Positions 9,336 through 20,173 of a DNA stretch of 64,000 bases are shown piece after piece. The notes beneath the pieces are model-generated. The model was not told the origin of the DNA. It saw only the letters and a program-made list of their open reading frames with translations, and did not search any database. The stretch lies in assembly GCA_963556495.2 (NCBI GenBank), contig OY747704.1, positions 12,286,501 through 12,350,500 on the forward strand, given 5' to 3'. The DNA comes from Valencia hispanica. Its lineage: Eukaryota; Chordata; Actinopteri; Cyprinodontiformes; Valenciidae. A program made the position numbers and the translations under genes. Each line of letters starts with the position of its first letter. Within the stretch, counting starts at the first letter, position 1.

Positions 9336-11294
9336 ATGGCACAACCTAAATCCTACTTCCAAAAATACAGGAAAGAATGGGAGTCACTACCAGAGTTCAA
9401 AGGATGGTTAAAACCCTTTGCAGGTAGCGACATCAGGGCCAGCTGTGTGTACTGTAAAACAGAGCAATGGAGCATGCAGCTACCCAGAAGCACATTGAGA
9501 AGGCTAAGCCATACAATCAGGCCACTCAACCCAAACTATCTTTTGCAAAAAAAAAAAAGAACTGACACACTGAAGCAGGCAGAGGCAACAGTTGCTTTGG
9601 CTATCAGTGATCACTGCTCTATTTTGTCATGTGACCACATCGGTTTAGCATGCAAGGTTGCTTTCCCTGATTCAAGTATAGCCCAGAATTTTCGGATGCA
9701 CCGCACCAAATGCACAGAGATGATAAATGGTGTTTTGGCTCCATATTTTATCCAAAGGCTGGTGGCTGATATTGGTAATAAGAAATACAGCCTTTTACTT
9801 GATGAAAGTACGGATGTCAGTGTCTCCAAATATCTGGGCATTGTGGTTCGCTACTTTAGTGATGGAAAGGGACTTGTGGTGGAAACTTTCCTTGGCCTTC
9901 TTGAGTTGGAGGGTGGAGATGTGAAGAGCATTGCAAAAGCAGTCCTCACCTTTGACCAGTTTGGCCTCAAGAAGGAGAACCTGCTGGGCATTGGCACAGA
10001 CAATGCATCAGTCATGACCGGGACATACAATGGTGTTTACAAAATTCTTAAAGAAGAAATAAAACACCTTGTTCTTATCCGTTGTGTATGTCACTTCTTA
10101 CAACTAGCTGTCAGCTCTGCCTCAAAAAACACTCTGCCTCGCAGTGTTGAGTTCCTGGTCAGGGAAACCTACAATTGATACTCCATCTCTCCTAAAAGAA
10201 AAGAAGCATACAGGACAGTATATGAAACCATAAGCTGTGGGGAGAGACCATAAGCAATAACAAGAGTCTGTGCCACACGCTGGCTTTCAATAGAACCTGC
10301 GGTATCAAGACTACTAAGTCAGTGGGAGGAGCTAAAATTGCATTTCAGTCTGACCATGACAAGAGAACATTGTTACATGGCAGATGTTTTGCACTCAATG
10401 TACGCTGACCCACAGAACTTCCTGTACCTTACTTCCCTGAAATCTATCCTTAGTGAGGTGCAGAGCGCAGTCAATGCCTTTGAGGGGGAACAAACAGACC
10501 CGCTGAAGCTTCTGGATTGTCTGATAACTCTAAGATCTATCTGCAGCAGAGTCGTTCATCCTATGGCCAAAATCGACATGCTGAAAGACCCAATAGATAA
10601 CCACATCTCACCTAAGCCATATCTTGGGTATGCATTTGAGTCCAAAGCAGTCCAGCTTACCATCTCCACTGAGGATGAGGACCGTGTACGAAAGAGATGC
10701 GTTAGTTACACTATTGCCCTAGCCAATGAGCTTCGAGCAAGACTCCCGGACAGCATGGAAATTCTCCAGCACATGTCCTTGTTCAGTGTCGGTGAGACCC
10801 TAGAACAAAATAAGAGTCCAGATGACATGGCTAACCTAATGGTCTTATTAGGATATGATCCAGAAACAACTGACCGCATTATCAGTCAGTGAAGATCTGT
10901 TCACTTTCAGAGATGGGAGGAAACAGCCAACACCATTGGGTTCTGGGCCGAGGTCAAACAGCATAGGGATGCAGCAGGCCTTAACCCATTTGAAGAGTTG
11001 GTGTCCGCAGCAGTTGCAGCTCTTTCTCTACCTCACTCAAAAGCTGCAGTAGAAAGACTTTTCAGCCAAATGGGTGTAGTGAAAACCAAACTAAGAAGTC
11101 GCATGTCTCTGCAAACACTCTGCTCCGTTTTACACATTAGGTATGGCTTAAGACTAGATGGAGAAGCATGCTATGAGCACAAGCTGCCAGACAAGGTGCT
11201 CCATCTCTTTGCCACATCTCCTGCCTACAAAAAAAGAAAATCTAGATTACAAATCAGATCAAAAAAGCTCGTTTTAGTTTTGTTCTATGTGTAA
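9336..11294 (+). pseudogene. hAT transposase (ZNF862-like), nearly complete
   Basis: This is the cut-and-paste transposase of the 8533-14062 element, about 650 codons. The N-terminus has CVYCK of a zinc finger; its second half, with HAATQKH, is in another frame between about 9465 and 9555, and an A-run at 9547-9559 restores the frame. The RNase-H-like core shows LLLDESTD (first Asp), GIGTDNASVM (second Asp) and CVCHFLQLAVSSA. The C-terminus has AAVERLFSQMG, the dimerisation block with the catalytic Glu. One frame runs from about 9560 to 11294 with three premature stops (near 10176, 10249 and 10890). It is inactive but recently so. Confidence 0.92.
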
Positions 11295-12043
11295 ATATGT
11301 CAATAGTTCGTGTGAATGCGAGATGAGGGGGGTGCGATCAAGTTAAAGAACGGCGGGAGCAGATTACACCTGAATGGTTTGAGTTATTCAGTTGTGTTAC
11401 AGGTTAGGTTTATTAATTATGGTCTGAACTAACAACAACATGAATAATAATCAGTAAAATAATCACTATGCACCACAACCGTATCATAACATTAAAGTTA
11501 CAATCAAATAACTGTCTTTAGTTATCAAAATGTCCCAAAAAGTCAAATAATCTCTATATAAAGCTTCTAATTAACGCGAATCAGCATGCCAAATTAAACA
11601 GGGCTCTATAACGTAAAACAGCACATTCACAATTAAACAAATATGCTTGGCAATACTTAAACTATATAATAAAGTCATTAAAACTCACCTTCTGATAGTG
11701 ATGTTACGATGTGTGCCGAGGCTACGAAGCGTGTGTCGAGCAGTGGAGGGAGCAATTCCACAAAGCGCGTATCGAGGCCTTCTTCATTTAGGGGAGGAGC
11801 CGAAAACGATGACGTCTGAAGCCCCGCTGCCCGGCTGTACCACATGACTGCTTCAGGAAGTGGTTCAGAGTTTATTCCAGGTAGTACCTCAGGCTCCATT
11901 CAAAATGTGGGTTTGTGTGGGAGAGTTGCAGCCAGTTTGGAGTTTGGATAGGAGAGCTTGGTTAGCGTTTATATAGTTTGGAGAGTATAGAGACAGATAG
12001 TTTGAAGATTTAGGAGAGTGAGGAGAGAAAGATAAGATTTAGG

Positions 12044-12860
12044 TAGGGTGACCAACAGTCCTGTTTTCCCCGGACATGTCCACTTTTCACGTGCCATCCA
12101 GGGCGTCCAGGGGGGATTTCCTAGATTGATGAAAATGTCTGGGTTTTCATCGTTTTTAAGGGGACTAATAAGCATACTTAAATTGACTGGTGCGATGCAT
12201 GCAATACGACACATTTCCTCTCATCTATCGTTTAGATGCTTTAGTGGATGGTTCTGAACCCTTTCAGACATGAGACAGCTGGCTGTGATGCGCTTCACCA
12301 CTTTGGCCTTCACCGTGCTGCGACTGTTTACAAGATATTAAAGTGCAAGTGTAGCTTTACAGACAAACAGAGCTGGCATATGTGTTTCTTTGTTTGACAA
12401 AAGTGGAAAAGATCTAGTAGGTCCACATGCAAACGAAATCTATAATAATTCATCTATAAACTGATTGAGGAGGATGAAGATAAAATCTAAAAAATGGAGC
12501 AGGCATTATTGTGTTTTTGAGACTGCTGCTTTTTAATTTTATTATTACATTGAAAAGAAAATAATAGCCTACCTGTCTTCTCAGAATGTTATTTCAGATT
12601 TTTGTTTAATTTTTGTCCAGTAAAGCAAACTATTACTGTTTCTGGTACATTTTCTAATTCGGAAGAGTAATTATTTCTATCATTAATTAATTTCTAGAGA
12701 TTTTAAAGTCATTTTTGCACTTGTGAAAGCCTATCTGAAGTTTGTTATCAAACTGTTCATTCTAACCACATAGAGAATGCATGCTTTAAATATGTTAAAA
12801 TCAAAAGCCTGGTCACAGTCATGACAGTGTTTCAGGTCTGTGCCAAGTGTCCTCTTTTTT
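12044..12860. mobile_element. hAT MITE with TAGGGTGACCA end, copy 2
   Basis: It starts TAGGGTGACCAACAGTCCTG like copy 1 at 1630 and shares blocks along its length, including TGTTTCT..GTGACAAAAGTGG and a CCTCTTTTTT block near the right end. The terminal TGGTCACCCTA is missing, so the right end is deleted and no TSD can be assigned. Confidence 0.75.
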
Positions 12861-12863
12861 AGA

Positions 12864-13299
12864 GACAGATGAGATAAGTGAGAGGATGGAACCAGCTAGG
12901 AAGAGGAGGATTCCCCCTGTTTGGGAGCCAAATATTAGCAGGCTGGAACCCCCCCTGGAATATTGGGAAAAGCAAAAATTGCTGTACCCCAATTTATATA
13001 GTCTAGCACCTGTGTTTTTGTGTGCGCCGGCATCTTCTGTGCCTTGTGAAAGAGTGTTTTCAAAGGCTGGTGAGGTGGTGTCAAGAAGAAGGATTCGCTT
13101 AAAACCTAAAACTGTTGAGAAACGGCTATTTTTGAATAAAAATGTTTTCCCCCTGTTTTGTACATCATTGCCCAAGTTACACAATCATTTTCAGTGCTCT
13201 CTTCCTAGTTCCACAAGCATTTCCACTTTCCTCTGCCTGCTTAAGCCCATGCCTTTTGCCTCAAGTGAGAGAAAAACATTATTACACAACCTGCCATAA
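12864..13299 (+). pseudogene. hAT transposase C-terminal fragment (Ac/ZBED1-like)
   Basis: The frame reads PLEYWEKQKLLYPNLYSLAP, then FLCAPASSVPCERVFSKAGE and RLKPKTVEKRLFLNKN. This is the hAT C-terminal dimerisation domain, with the Glu of CERVFS that completes the DDE triad. Everything N-terminal is missing; the MITE end lies directly upstream. The frame continues about 50 codons past the conserved end in low-complexity sequence before stopping. Confidence 0.85.
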
Positions 13300-16200
13300 C
13301 ATATGATACTACCGTTTGGGGATAATTAACAGACAGAATACATTCAAAAAATATTTTTATTGCTCACATTTGTACTATTTGATGTAGAGAAATTATTTTT
13401 TTGGAACTCATAGTCATTCCCAAGAACCATAGCAGACTTACAACTTTAATGCATCACACATTAAGTGGCTAAGAGCTACAGCTGCCTGTGATTATGTACC
13501 TGGCCTGTAGGGGGGTTTGTGTTCACATGAAGCCCCGTGAGCAGAACCCTTTCTTGAACCAATTGGCTGAAGTGGTTCAATGTCCCATGGGGCTTCATCT
13601 CGCCATCACTACCTTCTGACATTTACACACAATAATAAATGGACAAAAAACAGATAAACCGCTCCTGCAGCAAGTCGGAAAAAAGGCAGAAGCTTGTTTG
13701 TAGCTACCGCACACCTGTAGTGCATTTGAGGGACGTTTGAAATCAATGGCGAGTTCAATAACGTAGGAGATTTGAAGCTTATAACAAAAAGCACTGAAAA
13801 TAATACTATAAGCCATAGACTTTTGTTTAATGGCAGTTGGCAAGAAACATTTGGTGCATACTAAATACTAAATATGCCCTACTTATTTTTACAAAGTCCT
13901 ACAAAAACTATATTCTCTCTATTAATCACATAACGTCGTCACATCAACGTGACGTGATGACGTCATCAATATGCAAATTAGCGTGTGACGTCATTTGGCG
14001 ACATCTAGCGACTTTCTGGGTCAACTTCAGCTACTTTCTGTCAAAGACAGTTGGCAACACTGGTTTGGAGGGGGAAGAATACTGAGTTGCATCCCAAGAA
14101 CACCATACCCACTGTGAAGCATGGGGGTGGAAACCAATGGGCCGCTGGCTGCTCTGCTTTTTGACTACGACACTGGGGCCGCCATTGCTGTAGTACCGCC
14201 ATATAGCCGCTAGTCCCCCACTGGAATGCATTGCACTTTAGACACCTTAAAAACAACTTTAACGCCCGGTGCCTATTTTTTTAAAACCGTCATTACGCTG
14301 GGTTAAAAACAATCAGAGGCACCAGGCTGGTTAACGTAGGATAATTTTTCAAAATCTTGCATAATTAATGAGGGCCGGACTTTGATTGACAGGCCGTTTA
14401 CGTCGCTGCCTGGCCCATCGGCTTGGCTAATAGCTCGCTGCGCAGCTGCATGAAGCTAGCAGAGGCTATCTGGCTGTGGAGCTGAGCTCAACCTAACGCA
14501 TTCTGTCTGAGGCTTTTCAGTTTGAAATATTAGACTATTGAAAAATGTGTGAGCCTAAGTAAAACATGTTTGTAATCACAAAATGTAAGTTTCTGGTTTT
14601 TTTCCCTTGTCTGTTTGACCACTATAACATTTTACTGCTGATTTGTGAAAAAAGTAGAGGGGGATATTTTTTTTTTTTTACTTTTTATTCTTGAAAATAA
14701 CGACAGGCTGCAGGGCATCTTGCTCATACGTTTACCCTTTAAAAACTGACAGAAAATGTAAAAGACAAAATTATTGTTGACATAAAAAAAATCAAGATAA
14801 GATCAAATATATTAAGATGATTAAAATTAAAGATAAGAATTCACTTGACTTATCCAGTCATAGCAGGTGAGATGATTTTTTCCCCGTGGCAGCATCAGCA
14901 GAACCTTGTCCGCCCTCTCAGACCCATAACTCTCTCTGCATATTTTTCTGTGGTGAAAAAAATCACCTTGGAACCCAGCCGTGGTCAGGTGCCGGAATAC
15001 TTTTCAGATGTAAGAATCCCTCTATAACCTCAGTTTCTTAAACTGTGCACACGGATTTGGGGTGCTGCATGAAAGTATAGATATTTGAGTCATTGTAGCC
15101 GGGACCATGTCCGCGGTAATATTGATCAATTACAGTTTTGTCCCCATCACTTAAAAACCTGATGTTCTTTTTGTTGTTTGTTTTTTAAACAGTGCATCCA
15201 CCAGCACAATTTTCATATATTCAGTATCCTCTTTAATGCAAGGTGTTCTAATTATGCTGCGCTACCAGCTCCATGCTTCCCAGAGGCAAGACGGACACAC
15301 ACTGTGCGGTTTTAGGACCATTCCCACAAATTTTGCAATCAGTTTGTCTTCAAAGCCATATAAAAACAAATATTGCATTTGTTGTGCATGGAGTTGAAAC
15401 AAACCTGGTCACTAGTGAGATCTTAGTCGTATTATTTAAAAGTTAAAGGAATAATACCCTTTTTCCAGTTTAAAGCTCTGAAAAGGTCCAGCACGATGCC
15501 CAAATCAGCGTGCACATAAAACCTGCGTATGAATTTTATTAAACTGAGGGTACATATGAACCTCAAAATTATTTCCTTACCTGACCCCTGCCGGGCTCCG
15601 TACAGAGATGAAGGAAAGATTGTTGTGGGTTCTATTCCTCTAGTCTGTCAAACGGATTCTGGGTTGATTGCGCAGAATCCCCTCTTGAGCTCTGCTGCGG
15701 AGACGGAACGTGTAAACTGCAGCCATTATTTTATGAAGGTGTTCGCCGATGTTCTTTAATAGACATTTTTAATTCACCTTACCTTAACCTATTATCAATC
15801 CAAAGATGCAAACTCTCTGAGGATCAGTATTATTTGTTCTGATAATGAAGCATATGTTTGCAGGAGAAACAGAAAGGCGTTCACAATCTTTAACAACTTT
15901 CATTTTCAAGAATAAAAAAAAATAAAAATCATCAAAAAAGGTGAAAAACATGCTCCTGACTTGACTCCAAGCCCTCCGCCCTCAAGTGTATCAGGATATT
16001 GTCGACCGTGGCCTTATTTGTATTTATTTCTGGGGAGTAGGCTTGGGCGGTATTACGGTAATACCGTCTACCAACGGTATTTAAAAATAGCAACGATATA
16101 AGTTTCAATACCGTCATGAAAAAATACTGTACATTTAGGGGATAAGAAATTAATATTAAATAAAAATTATTTGATGTGTAAAATTGACGTGTGGCTGAAT

Positions 16201-16310
16201 TTTCTGTTTTACTTAAATAATTTTTTGGAACGTTTATTTAAATGTATAAGCGTGAAATTAATCACGTGACAGCGCGGAGGAGACGCACCAAGAGAGAGAC
16301 GGGGAGAAAG

Positions 16311-18177
16311 ATGGCAGGTCGTGCATCCACTGATTTGGTGTCAAAAAAGAACACAACTTCTGCAGTTTGGGAATATTTTGGGTTCAAAGCAGATGATAAA
16401 GGAGAGCCGGTGAACTCAGTCAGTGCAACAGTTTCAAGGCCTCCCGCTGACACCGCAGCAAGACCACCAACAACAAAGTCCACCGCCAATTACACACAGC
16501 CGACAATAATCGGGACCTTCACCAAAGCAACAAAGTACAAAAGAGACAGTCTCCGGTGGAAAACCTGCACTGATGCTGTGACAAAATACTTGGCGAAAGA
16601 AATGGTCCCTTTCCACATAGTGGAAAAAAAGTCCTTTAAAGACATGGTAAAGGTCCTAGATGCCCAGTACGAGCTACCCGGACGGAAACATTTCTCAGAA
16701 AAAGCGATCCCAAGCTTGTATATAAAAGTTAGAGATGAGGTTCAGGCGTTGCTGTCAGGGGCAGATAGTTATTCCTTAACAACTGACATGTGGTCATCTG
16801 TTAATATGACACCATACCTGTCCCTGACTGTCCACACAATTACATCTGAGTGGAAGCTTGAATCTAAATGCCTCCAAACAACGTATTTTCCTGAGAGTCA
16901 TACAGCAGAGAATCTTGCTGCTGCACTCAAAGCTGCGGTACAGGACTGGAAACTTGATGAGGAAAAACTTTCAGTCATAACCACTGACAACGCTGCAAAC
17001 ATTTCTGCTGCAATCAGGTTACTGCAGTGGCCATGGCTTAACTGCTTCGGTCACAATCTAAACTTGGCTGTAACAAATGGATTGCATGACCATAAACAAA
17101 AAACTGAACGCGCCCTTGGACTATGCCGCAGTGTTGTCGGGGCCTTTTCACACAGCTGGCAACGTAAAAGCGAGCTGCACAAGAAGCAAGTGGAGCTGGG
17201 ACTCCCAGAGCATAGTCTCATAACTGTAAGCACCATACATATATCTAAATCTGTTAATTAGTTAGTTATCATGTAGCCTTTTTATTCATTCTTTTAGTCA
17301 TCCGTCGGCAGGACTGCGCAACTCGATGGGGCTCCAAACTGGCAATGGTGGAGGGCATCATTGAGCAGGCACAAGCCATCAAGCTCGTCCTTTCTGATGA
17401 CAGAAAAAGCAACCTTTCCCTGCACTGGCAGGACATGGACGTCTTAAAAGCTGTGAACGACGCACTGAAACCTGTCGGCAACTTCACTGATATTTTATCA
17501 GGGGAAAATTATGTGACCAGTTCCTCCATCATCCCCATACTCCAGCTCTGCCGGGACAGTGTGTTGGTTGTGTCAGAAAACGACCTCCAGCTGACAAAGT
17601 CAATAAAAACTGCAATTCTAAAAAAGCTGGAGGCCAAGTATGAACCCGATTCAGTGCGCAAATTAATACAAAAGTGCACTTTCCTCGATCCTCGTTACCG
17701 TGGAGGATATGAGACTGATGACAACAAACTGGCTGAAATCAAAGCTGAATTACAGGCTGAGATGGTGCGCTCAGAGGGACAGTCAGCACCAGCAGCAGTG
17801 GCCATCAGACTCGGACAAGAAAAGGCACAACCCGAACCCCCACGGAAGAAACTGTCTCTGGGAACGCTCCTGCAAAAGCAACCCGCTGCAGTGGCAGGCG
17901 TCCGTAGCGCAGAGGAGCAAGCCGGAGCGGAATTAACCACCTACTGTTTGGAGCCTGTTATACAGGGTGATGAGGACCCACTTCTCTGGTGGAAATATGC
18001 TGCCAGTCGGCTTCCCCAGATGTCTCAACTGGCCCGCAAGTACCTGTGTGTCTGTGCAACAAGCTCACCATCGGAGCGAGTTTTCAGCACCGCAGCGAAA
18101 TCGTGGGTCCGCAACGTACCATGCTGAAGCCAGAAAAAGTTAACATGCTGGTTTTTCTGGCAAAAAATCTTGACTAG
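16311..18177 (+). pseudogene. ZBED1-like hAT transposase, two exons, BED finger lost
   Basis: The frame is open from 16242, but ATG at 16311 (MAGRASTDLVSKKN) is the likely start. SAVWEYFGF begins a BED finger, yet the CxxC and HxxxH zinc ligands are absent: the protein passes from KGEPVNS to a PPADTAARPP-type linker. The core follows with SLTTDMWSS (first Asp), VITTDNAANI (second Asp) and CFGHNLNLAV. Exon 1 ends at 17225 before GTAAGC. An 86-bp intron ends in CAG at 17311, and exon 2 opens DCATRWGSKLAMVEG. The C-terminus has YLCVCATSSPSERVFSTA; a one-base frameshift near 18100 moves IVGPQRTMLKPEKVNMLVFL to another frame ending at 18177. Confidence 0.9.
17226..17311 (+). other. Intron of the ZBED1-like transposase
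   Basis: The donor is ACT|GTAAGC and the acceptor CGGCAG|GACTGC. Splicing here joins LIT to DCATRWGSK, the expected hAT order, in frame. The earlier TTTTAG at 17291-17296 would give a wrong frame. The intron contains in-frame stops. Confidence 0.75.
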
Positions 18178-19335
18178 ATTTTTGTTAGAAAGCTTGTTTA
18201 TTTAACTATTGTTCACTGTTATGGTTTGCACTTTTTATTCTGCTGGCTGTTAAAATTCGTTCAAGCTTTATTTAATTGATTTCTGTGCGAAAACTGTTCT
18301 GTGTTAATTTAATGTTGTTTGACTGTTATATTTGCACCTTTTTTTAATAAACTACATTTTTCTATTATTAAAAGTTACTCCTACTATGTGTAACGTTATT
18401 ATTGTTTCATTAATAGTGTTTGGTTTTCCGTTTCTGAGCGGTGAGGGTCCAAGCCAACAGTTGGGTGCCGCTTGAGACTTACGTCATAATTTGTTAATTA
18501 GTCACGGTAATACCGTATACTGAGGTATTTTGTTGAGGAAGTTTGACGGTATCAAAATTTGGATACCGCCCAAGCCTACTGGGGAGTAGAATTTAAATCA
18601 TTATTAGATTACAATTATTACCGTATTCATCCATTCATAGCAGCACACACGAGGCACTTTCATCCACACGCATTCAACACACATACACTGCACGCACTTT
18701 TCATACAGGGAATTTAATACTTGACACATTATTATACACTATTATTATACACTGTATATATACAGTCAATGTTACACATGTAAACATATTGCAGATTAGA
18801 CTAGGCTAATAAACATCCTCCACTCGGCTTTACATACATTTTGACAGCAATCTGTCTCGAGACTCTTTTTTATCCAATTGTCTTCGATATCACGTGATAA
18901 TTCAGTTTAAACTGCTGTATTACTTTCAACTGTAATTATAGTAACACTTAATAATCTTAATAATTACTTTAAGTTAAGAGTTCTTACTTTATGAGATTGG
19001 GGGGAAAAGAGAGCCGTCAGAGGCGAAGATGGCTGCAGTAAAATGAAGCGGGAGCGCTGTATATACAGTCAATGAGCGGATTAGCCTTTAGCTTAGCTAG
19101 CCAGGTTTAGCATCAGAGCTAAAAGCGCGGGAGCAGAATGGGCGGGATTACGACAGAAATGCACGCCCCGCGAGGGCCAAGCAGGGCCGAGTCTACAGCG
19201 AAGATCCCGCCCTTATACCCTTTTTAAGAACATGCTGCGTCAGAACCGGGGAGGAGGAGTCTGTAAATCCGCTATGATTTCCCTCATGAACGTGGTCATT
19301 TTGGTAAATGGGAGGAGTGCAGAAACGCTGTCCAA

Positions 19336-19514
19336 AAGTTGCACCATTATACAAATAGAAACAAGTTTCAATAAACTTTTAAAATCATACAATGTGATTA
19401 CCTGGATATTCCCAGTTGAAGTGTACCCATGATGAAAATTACAGACCTCTCCCATCTTTTAAAGTAGCACAACTTCCACAATCAGTGGCTGCGAAATACT
19501 TTTTTGCCCCACTG
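19336..19514 (-). repeat. Right terminal inverted repeat of Tc1-A
   Basis: This is the reverse complement of the 150-335 repeat, ending AATACTTTTTTGCCCCACTG next to TA. The shared inner block TTGCACCATTATAC near 19337 marks its approximate inner limit. Confidence 0.8.
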
Positions 19515-19516
19515 TA

Positions 19517-19828
19517 AATACAAACACACACACACACACACCCACACACACGCACACACACATGCACACAAGGGTAATCAAAAAACAAGAGACAGCTGGA
19601 GGTAATTTACAGGGGAAGATGATAACGGGACCAGGAAAACAAGCAGGAAGGAAACACCCGCTCCCTACGGCTGATACCAGACGTCAAAAAGTCCAAAGAA
19701 AAAACAACCTAGTCAGGATGGGTGGACGGGGCCTTGGATGAAGGGTCAGAAACAGGGCCACAAAGTTCTGGTCGTGCGGCCGGTGGAACCAAGGCAAAAG
19801 TTTTTGGGCCAGCTGTATGGCCAGTGGC
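19517..19828. other. CA microsatellite and non-coding spacer
   Basis: An interrupted CA repeat at about 19525-19568 is followed by AG-rich sequence without a credible gene. This is the continuation of the pre-insertion sequence at 1-149. It ends where the truncated 3' side of Tc1-B begins near 19829. Confidence 0.6.
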
Positions 19829-20173
19829 CACCCCCAAAGCATGATGTTTCCACCCCCAAGCTCCACAGTAGAGATGGTGTTCTTGGGATGCAACTCATCC
19901 TTCTTTTTCCTCCAAATACAGAGAGTGAAGTTTAGAACAACAAGTTGTGTTTTGGTCTCATATGACCACATGAATTTCCCCCATGCCTCCTCTGCATAAT
20001 CCAGATGGTCATTGACAAACTTTAGACATACCTGGACATGTGATGACTTGAGCAGGGGAACCTTCCATGCAATGCATGATTTTAAACCCTGACGGCGTAG
20101 TGTTCTACCGACAGTAACCTTTGAAACTGTGGTCCCAGCTCTCTTCATGTCATTGACCAGCTCCTCCTATGTA

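Larger units (their letters stand above)
11696..13611 (+). mobile_element. hAT element with TAGTGATG ends
   Basis: This 1916-bp element starts TAGTGATG and ends CATCACTA, with a perfect 8-bp TSD CCTTCTGA (11688-11695, 13612-13619). It lies in the 3' non-coding part of the larger hAT. It has lost most of its transposase gene: only the C-terminal region (about 12864-13299) remains, and a MITE occupies 12044-12860. The left third carries short tandem GTTTGGAGAG-like repeats near 11935-12020. Confidence 0.93.
8533..14062 (+). mobile_element. hAT element with CAGTGTTGCCAACT ends, autonomous-type
   Basis: The left end starts CAGTGTTGCCAACTTAGCGA and the right end finishes AGTTGGCAACACTG, with a perfect 8-bp TSD GTTTGGAG (8525-8532, 14063-14070). 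Tc1-A coding resumes on the right, through VWRGKNTELHPK. It encodes a transposase at 9336-11294 and hosts another hAT at 11696-13611. Without that insertion the element is about 3.6 kb, a normal autonomous hAT size. GCGAC-rich subterminal repeats occur at both ends. Confidence 0.95.
493..14131 (+). pseudogene. Tc1-A transposase, split into four pieces
   Basis: This was a DDE transposase that cut and pasted the Tc1-A element. The first piece (493-894) starts at ATG with [20 protein letters not shown], the paired-type helix-turn-helix DNA-binding region, and degrades after a stop at 711. The second (about 3310-3380) encodes the block around WSDETK with the first catalytic Asp. The third (8506-8532) continues through RRVW. 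The fourth (14063-14131) encodes ELHPKNTIPTVKHGGG. The pieces run in the same order as in Tc1 transposases of this family, and codons join correctly across two insertion sites. The segment with the second Asp and final acidic residue is missing, so the gene is dead. Confidence 0.85.
16038..18578 (+). mobile_element. ZBED1-type hAT element with TAGGCTTGGGCGGTAT ends
   Basis: This 2541-bp element starts TAGGCTTGGGCGGTAT and ends ATACCGCCCAAGCCTA, with a perfect 8-bp TSD CTGGGGAG (16030-16037, 18579-18586). GGTAATACCG subterminal motifs occur inside both ends. It carries a two-exon transposase with few lesions. It is one of the least decayed elements here, so its insertion is probably recent relative to its surroundings. 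Confidence 0.96.
14132..19335. mobile_element. Unidentified insert in Tc1-A
   Basis: Tc1-A coding ends abruptly at about 14131 and its 3' inverted repeat begins near 19336. The 5.2 kb between includes the ZBED1-type hAT (16038-18578). The remaining 2.7 kb is non-coding, with CpG-bearing stretches near 14370-14500 and 19010-19230. A block near 15100-15250 (GCCGGGAC, CCCCATCACTT..AAAACC.GATG, CAGCACAATTTTCA) resembles 4030-4160 and 44155-44230, so part may be the same hAT family X. I could not find TIRs or a TSD, and more than one element may be present. Confidence 0.4.
150..19514 (+). mobile_element. Tc1-A: Tc1/mariner element expanded to 19.4 kb by nested insertions
   Basis: Both ends carry the same terminus, CAGTGGGGCAAAAAAGTATT at 150 and its reverse complement ending at 19514, each next to TA (148-149 and 19515-19516), the target of Tc1/mariner elements. 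Similarity between the ends extends imperfectly inward about 180 bp, including a shared stretch around GGGAGAGGTCTGTAATTTTC. Pieces of one Tc1 transposase lie inside in order, separated by hAT, THAP and unidentified insertions. Without them the element would be only about 1.2 kb here, since the 3' part of the gene is not found. The TIRs and the gene order are seen in the sequence; the single-element interpretation follows from them. Confidence 0.88.
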
